From Pseudomonadota bacterium (lineage in GTDB: Bacteria > Myxococcota_A > UBA796 > SXON01), in contig SXOM01000275.1 of the NCBI GenBank assembly GCA_005776735.1, positions 1 to 8,926 of the forward strand: a stretch of DNA of 8,926 nt, given 5' to 3'. The notes under the pieces are model-generated. The model was not told the origin of the DNA. It was given only the letters and a program-made list of their open reading frames with translations, and made no database searches. Positions within the stretch are counted from its first letter, which is position 1. Each line of letters starts with the position of its first letter. Made by a program: the position numbers and the translations under genes. This document shows positions 5,786-8,926 of this stretch, in pieces.

Positions 5786-7255
5786 CTACTCCTCGACCGT
5801 CATGAGCCCCGCCATGCCGTCGTCGGCGTGCTCGAGGATGTGGCAGTGGTACATCCACTCGCCGGGGTTGTCGAGCGCGGACACCACAGTGACCGTGGTT
5901 CGAGGCGGGATGTCGAAGGTGTCCTTCCAGCCTTGGCCCGCCGGCACGGGCTCCCCGCCCACGTCGACCACTTGGAAACGGTTTCCGTGGATGTGGAAGG
6001 GGTGATGCATCTCGGAGGCGTTCTCCACCTCGAACATCGTGTCCACGTTCATGGCGACGTCCACCATCGGCACGTCGGGCCAGGTGGCCCCGTCGATCGT
6101 GACGGTCCCGCCCATCATGTCCTCTTCGAGGAGCCAGTGGTGACCGAGGTTCTCGACCGGTGCCCCCCAACCCGGGACGTCAGGGGCGGGCTGCGTCCAG
6201 CCGGTTCCCGTCGTCTCGCCCTCGCCGTACACGACGGTCGCGACGGGGTTGTCGCCGTCCCCCATCGGGTCGCCCTCCACCATGTCGCCGCCTTCCTCGT
6301 GGAGCTGGAACCGCTTGTTCATCAGGCGGTAGCGCTCCCCCGGTTCGCCGCTCGCCTCGACGACCACCATGTACCGCTCGCCCGGGGCGACCACGAGGTC
6401 GTCCACCGAGTACGGCACGGCGAGGAAGCCGCCGTCGGTGCCGACGACGGTGAGCTGGTGGCCCTCGAGGTAGAGGTCCCAGTACCGGGCGTTGCTCGCG
6501 TTGACCACGCGCCAGAGCGTCGTCTGCCCCTTGGTCCAGGCGTAGCTGCGGTCGCTCCGGCCGTTCACCATGAGCACGTTCCCGAGACGTCCCATGAGCT
6601 GCATCATGTCGGTGTCGGGCGGAGCGATCTGGCGGGTGTCCTCGTCCAGGAGCAAGTCGTCGAGCACCATCGGCTGGTCGCAGTCGGGGGCGACCTCGTC
6701 GGGTGCGTGGAAGAGGATCGGGGCGTACAGGCCGGCCTCGATCGTGGTCGCGGTGTCCATGTGCGTGTGGAACCAGTAGAAGCCGGTGTCGACCACCGGG
6801 AACTCGTACTCGAAGCTCTCGCCCGGCTCGATGGGGTCTCCCATCATCTGCATGATCCCGTCCATCTCGGGCGTCACGCGCAAACCGTGCCAGTGGATGG
6901 TCATCTCGATGTCCAGATCGTTCGTGAAGTGGACCTTCACCGTGTCCCCGAGCTTGGCCTCCAGCACCGGACCCGGCACCGAGCCGTTGAAGGCCATCCC
7001 GGCCGCGAGCGGAACCCCCGTCCCCGGGTCCCATTCGAGCGCGCTCGCGGTGAGGTCGACCTCCACGACATCGGGAGCCGCGTCGAGGTCGGGCATGGGG
7101 GTGTAGCCACATACTTCGGGGGTGGCGCTGTCGCCCGTGTCGCCCGTGTCGTCCGGGCCGCCCGAGTCGTCGACTCCGGAGGCCGTGTCCTTCCCGTCCA
7201 TCCCGGCGTTCATGCAGGCGGCCAGCGAAAGGGGGAGCAGGAGAGTAGAACGCAT
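5786..7255 (-). CDS. Lipoprotein multicopper oxidase (CueO/CopA/laccase-like)
   Basis: A 489-residue three-cupredoxin multicopper oxidase, expected to oxidise Cu(I) or phenolic substrates with reduction of O2 to water. All copper motifs are intact: HWHG (H121, H123), WFHTH (H163, H165), HHPFHIHG (H418, H421, H423) and HCHILEHADDGM, with the type 1 ligands C471, H476 and M481. Met-rich patches (MDGIMQMM at 131-138, DMMQLM at 216-221, DMMGG at 379-383) resemble those that help CueO-type enzymes bind Cu(I). The N-terminus MRSTLLLPLSLAAC is a lipoprotein signal (C14), followed by a DDTGDTGDS-type linker. No twin-arginine motif is seen, unlike CueO. The ATG at 7255 is chosen because it gives this signal and has CGAGG five bases upstream; an ATG 69 bases earlier would bury it. 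The gene heads the minus-strand metal locus and is coupled to the kinase. Copper detoxification is the likely role. Confidence 0.94.
   Translation of the reverse strand: MRSTLLLPLSLAACMNAGMDGKDTASGVDDSGGPDDTGDTGDSATPEVCGYTPMPDLDAAPDVVEVDLTASALEWDPGTGVPLAAGMAFNGSVPGPVLEAKLGDTVKVHFTNDLDIEMTIHWHGLRVTPEMDGIMQMMGDPIEPGESFEYEFPVVDTGFYWFHTHMDTATTIEAGLYAPILFHAPDEVAPDCDQPMVLDDLLLDEDTRQIAPPDTDMMQLMGRLGNVLMVNGRSDRSYAWTKGQTTLWRVVNASNARYWDLYLEGHQLTVVGTDGGFLAVPYSVDDLVVAPGERYMVVVEASGEPGERYRLMNKRFQLHEEGGDMVEGDPMGDGDNPVATVVYGEGETTGTGWTQPAPDVPGWGAPVENLGHHWLLEEDMMGGTVTIDGATWPDVPMVDVAMNVDTMFEVENASEMHHPFHIHGNRFQVVDVGGEPVPAGQGWKDTFDIPPRTTVTVVSALDNPGEWMYHCHILEHADDGMAGLMTVEE
5789..5794 (-). promoter_or_regulatory. 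Ribosome binding site at the oxidase-kinase junction
   Basis: GAGGAG is formed by the last codons of the oxidase (Glu-Glu before TAG). It sits five bases before GTG 5783, with the TAG between them. The arrangement indicates translational coupling and fixes the kinase start. Confidence 0.7.
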
Positions 7256-7260
7256 CGAGA

Positions 7261-7265
7261 CCTCG
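7261..7265 (-). promoter_or_regulatory. Ribosome binding site setting the oxidase start
   Basis: CGAGG on the minus strand, five bases before ATG 7255. It supports this start over the in-frame ATG at 7324. Confidence 0.55.
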
Positions 7266-7305
7266 TGAGCGGCGTACTGGTACACGAGGAGGGCGGCGCC
7301 CGCCG

Positions 7306-7326
7306 TTGTGATGTCCACGGTCACAA
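7306..7326. promoter_or_regulatory. Inverted repeat TTGTGA-N9-TCACAA, candidate operator
   Basis: Perfect 6-bp arms separated by 9 bp, centred between the two divergent genes in one of the least GC-rich spots of the spacer. The half-sites resemble CRP half-sites, but the spacing is 9 rather than 6. It may be where the local regulator or another dimeric protein binds. Identification rests on symmetry and position only. Confidence 0.35.
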
Positions 7327-7398
7327 GTAGCCTCTCCGATCACCGCTGCGCCGCGATGTTCGGGCAGGTACGGGACCGAATCCCACGAGGTTCCCCCG

Positions 7399-7803
7399 AT
7401 GCTCACCCTGCTTCTCCTCGCCTGCGCCACCGGCGGCGACTTCGCCGACAAGGCCGCGACCGATACCGCCGACACGGACACCGACAGCGACACCGACAGC
7501 GACACGGGCACCGACACATCCGCATGCGCGACCGTGAGCTCGGGCGACGACTGGGCGTGGACAGGCGAGTGCCCCCAGATGAACACCCCGGTGGTCATCG
7601 CGGTGGATGGCTGCGCGATGACGCTCGACTACGACGCGGTCGGGGGCATGACGATGGGGATGCCCTTCTCCGCCACCATCGAGGCCGACACGGTGACCTT
7701 CGCCGACGACAACAGCGTCGACGGGTGCGTCGGCACGGTCGAGGACGCCGACCGGATCAGTGGATCCTGCGCGGATGGCTGCACCTTTCGCCTGCGGCGT
7801 TGA
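7399..7803 (+). CDS. Small lipoprotein with Asp-Thr/Asp-Ser repeat, function unknown
   Basis: A 134-residue lipoprotein with a very short signal, MLTLLLLAC, and lipidation expected at C9. It is followed by an acidic linker of alternating DT/DS (about residues 25-40), encoded by 6-bp GACASS-type repeats at 7471-7518. The C-terminal part (about 42-134) is a small, probably beta-rich domain. Six cysteines follow the lipidated one (in SACATV, GECPQ, DGCAM, DGCVG, GSCAD and DGCTF), which could form three disulfides. A short Met patch, GGMTMGMP, occurs near residue 78. I do not recognise the family. GAGGT about eight bases upstream supports the ATG. It is transcribed divergently from the oxidase gene and ends 2 nt before the next lipoprotein gene, so those two probably form an operon. 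A link to metal handling is possible from location but unproven. Confidence 0.78.
   Translation: MLTLLLLACATGGDFADKAATDTADTDTDSDTDSDTGTDTSACATVSSGDDWAWTGECPQMNTPVVIAVDGCAMTLDYDAVGGMTMGMPFSATIEADTVTFADDNSVDGCVGTVEDADRISGSCADGCTFRLRR
7471..7518 (+). repeat. Hexamer tandem repeat encoding the DT/DS linker
   Basis: About eight degenerate copies of a 6-bp unit (GACACC/GACAGC/GACACG) in frame in the lipoprotein gene, giving an Asp-Thr/Asp-Ser spacer. The two copies of GACACCGACAGC are identical. Such tracts can change length by slippage in multiples of two residues. Confidence 0.7.
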
Positions 7804-7805
7804 CG

Positions 7806-8926
7806 GTGCGTCCGCTCGGTTTGGTGCTGCTCGCCGCCTGCGGCGACGGAGACGTGAAGGACGATTCCGCTGGAACGGATGTGGTGCCGACGACGACCGC
7901 CCTGGGGGTGGGAGAAGGCGCACTCGACGCCGACGCCGTCTCATGGACGACCATCCTCGACAGCGACGATCGGTTGACCGACCCGCGCGACCTCGGCTTC
8001 GACCCGGACGGCGACCTCTGGATCGCGAACCGCTCCGACGACCGCACGTTCATCGTCTTCGATCCCGGAGAGGCAGACCAGAGCTTCGATTGTCGGAAGG
8101 ACGGCTACGCGGAGCACTTCATGGAGGAGACGGCCGCGTTTGCGTTCGAAGGCGCAGAGGGGGCGAGCGCCGAGTACGCCAGCGAGTTCGGCTCGTGTGG
8201 GGAGTCCGAAAACACGTACAACGACCGAGAGGACGAGAACGACTTCATGGGGCCAGTGCTCTGGTCCACGGATCTCGACATCTTCGCCGAGGAGAACCCG
8301 AACGGCCTCGGAAGCCACCTCGACATGTTGCACCAGAGCCCGCTCTGCGTGGGCATCGCGTGGGAGCGGGGCAACGTCTACTGGGTGTTCGACGGGTACC
8401 ACGACGCCATCGTGCGGTACGACTTCGAGGAGGACCACGACGTGGGCAACGACGACCACTCCGACGGCATCGTGTACCGCCTCTCCGAGCCGACCGTCAC
8501 CCGGGTCGAGGACGCGCCGGGACACATGATGATCGAGCCGTCGACGGGGCTCCTCTACGTCGCCGATACCGGCGGCGGGCGGATCCTGCGCCTCGATCCG
8601 GACTCGGGCGAGCGCGGGAGCAACCTCCGCGCGCGGAACGAGCCGCTGGAGGACTACGCCGAGTGGGACGGCGTCGACTGGAGCGAGATTGTCAGGGGGC
8701 TCGACCGCCCCGGCGGCCTCGCCGTCGCCGACGGCGTGCTCTACGTCGCCGAGTACGGCACCGGCGTGCTCCACGCCCTCGACCTGGAGGGGAACACGCT
8801 GCAGACGCTCGACACTGGCTGGGGCGAGGGCGCGATCTACGGCATCGAGCTCGGCCCCGACGGTCACCTGTGGGTCGTCAACCACGCCGAACCCGCGGTC
8901 GTGCGCCTCGATCCGCCAACCGATAG
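7806..8926 (+). CDS. Beta-propeller (NHL/SMP-30-like) lipoprotein, 3'-partial
   Basis: A GTG-started frame with no stop before the window end, with 373 complete codons visible. It begins (M)RPLGLVLLAACGDGD, a lipoprotein signal with lipidation expected at C12. It contains repeated blades of the NHL/SMP-30 type with the pattern GxDPDGxLWIAN...V.FDP: about residues 59-85, 181-207, 237-265, 301-330 and 343-370. Clear examples are GLLYVADTGGGRILRLDP and GVLYVAEYGTGVLHALDL. Between the first two is an acidic Cys/His-containing region (about 86-180). A further His/Asp-rich stretch (DHDVGNDDHSDG) lies near 210. Such propellers bind ligands or act as extracytoplasmic lactonases, but I cannot name the activity. 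The GTG is 2 nt after the preceding stop; it was chosen because only this start yields the lipobox. The Shine-Dalgarno is weak, so coupling is likely. The last codon is cut at AG. Confidence 0.82.
   Translation, partial: MRPLGLVLLAACGDGDVKDDSAGTDVVPTTTALGVGEGALDADAVSWTTILDSDDRLTDPRDLGFDPDGDLWIANRSDDRTFIVFDPGEADQSFDCRKDGYAEHFMEETAAFAFEGAEGASAEYASEFGSCGESENTYNDREDENDFMGPVLWSTDLDIFAEENPNGLGSHLDMLHQSPLCVGIAWERGNVYWVFDGYHDAIVRYDFEEDHDVGNDDHSDGIVYRLSEPTVTRVEDAPGHMMIEPSTGLLYVADTGGGRILRLDPDSGERGSNLRARNEPLEDYAEWDGVDWSEIVRGLDRPGGLAVADGVLYVAEYGTGVLHALDLEGNTLQTLDTGWGEGAIYGIELGPDGHLWVVNHAEPAVVRLDPPTD

Larger units (their letters stand above)
7256..7398. promoter_or_regulatory. Divergent promoter region between oxidase and DT/DS-repeat lipoprotein genes
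   Basis: 143 bp from which both gene clusters must be transcribed. It contains the perfect dyad at 7306-7326 and weak sigma-70-like hexamers overlapping it (TTGTGA with TAGCCT 16 bp downstream on the plus strand). I see no clear -24/-12 element and no CueR-type operator. Confidence 0.5.

Noticed and set aside
5828..7330. A 500-codon plus-strand open frame opposite the multicopper oxidase
   Set aside because: It is the shadow of a gene with all copper ligands intact; its His/Val/Arg-rich translation has no motif.
7256..7398. Search for a sigma-54 promoter ahead of the oxidase gene
   Set aside because: The only GG-N10-GC found (GGTCCCGTACCTGC, minus strand) lacks the rest of the consensus and lies over 100 bases from the start.
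7941..8885. A 314-codon minus-strand frame opposite the propeller gene
   Set aside because: It looks moderately protein-like but has no motif, and the plus-strand frame explains the same DNA with clear repeats.
7760..8926. A 388-codon plus-strand frame ending in TAG at the window edge
   Set aside because: Its translation is Arg-rich low complexity. The frame starting at GTG 7806 gives a lipoprotein signal and propeller repeats over the same DNA.
1..8926. CRISPR arrays, insertion sequences, tRNA genes, toxin-antitoxin pairs
   Set aside because: No spaced direct repeats, transposase motifs, terminal repeats or tRNA-like cloverleaf sequence were seen on either strand.

Overview
The window is very GC-rich, with a strong third-position G/C preference and long spurious open frames opposite every real gene. 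Several exported proteins are short-signal lipoproteins with low-complexity Asp/Thr/Gly/Ser linkers after the lipidated cysteine. This style is common in Myxococcota and related former Deltaproteobacteria, so a myxobacterium-like host is my best guess. No rRNA or tRNA gene is present to confirm it.

Layout: (1) 2-1519 (+), the C-terminal ~500 residues of an M3-family (PepF-like) zinc oligopeptidase, whose N-terminus lies outside the window. (2) 1664-7255, five genes all on the minus strand, which I read as a copper-handling locus. In transcription order they are a lipoprotein multicopper oxidase (7255-5786), a membrane sensor histidine kinase (5783-4395), an NtrC-family response regulator (4402-3044), a heavy-metal-binding-domain lipoprotein (2959-2354), and a small Met/His/Asp-rich lipoprotein (2134-1664). 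The first three are translationally coupled: a 2-nt gap, then an 8-nt overlap. (3) A 143-bp divergent spacer. (4) Two plus-strand lipoprotein genes: a 134-residue protein with a DT/DS repeat (7399-7803), and a beta-propeller lipoprotein starting at GTG 7806 that runs off the right edge.

Working model (inference): the kinase senses periplasmic metal, probably copper, through a helical domain carrying a His cluster. It phosphorylates the regulator. The lipidated oxidase would turn Cu(I) into less toxic Cu(II), and the two metal-binding lipoproteins would sequester or pass on copper at the cell envelope. No efflux pump (P-type ATPase, RND or CDF) lies in the window, so what is seen is an oxidise-and-sequester strategy.

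The most notable details are the Met-rich lipoprotein (25 Met in 156 residues, no family recognised), a close match to a sigma-54 promoter just upstream of it, and the regulator's GAFGAG in place of the GAFTGA loop that sigma-54 activators need. The last two observations are in tension and make this locus worth testing.
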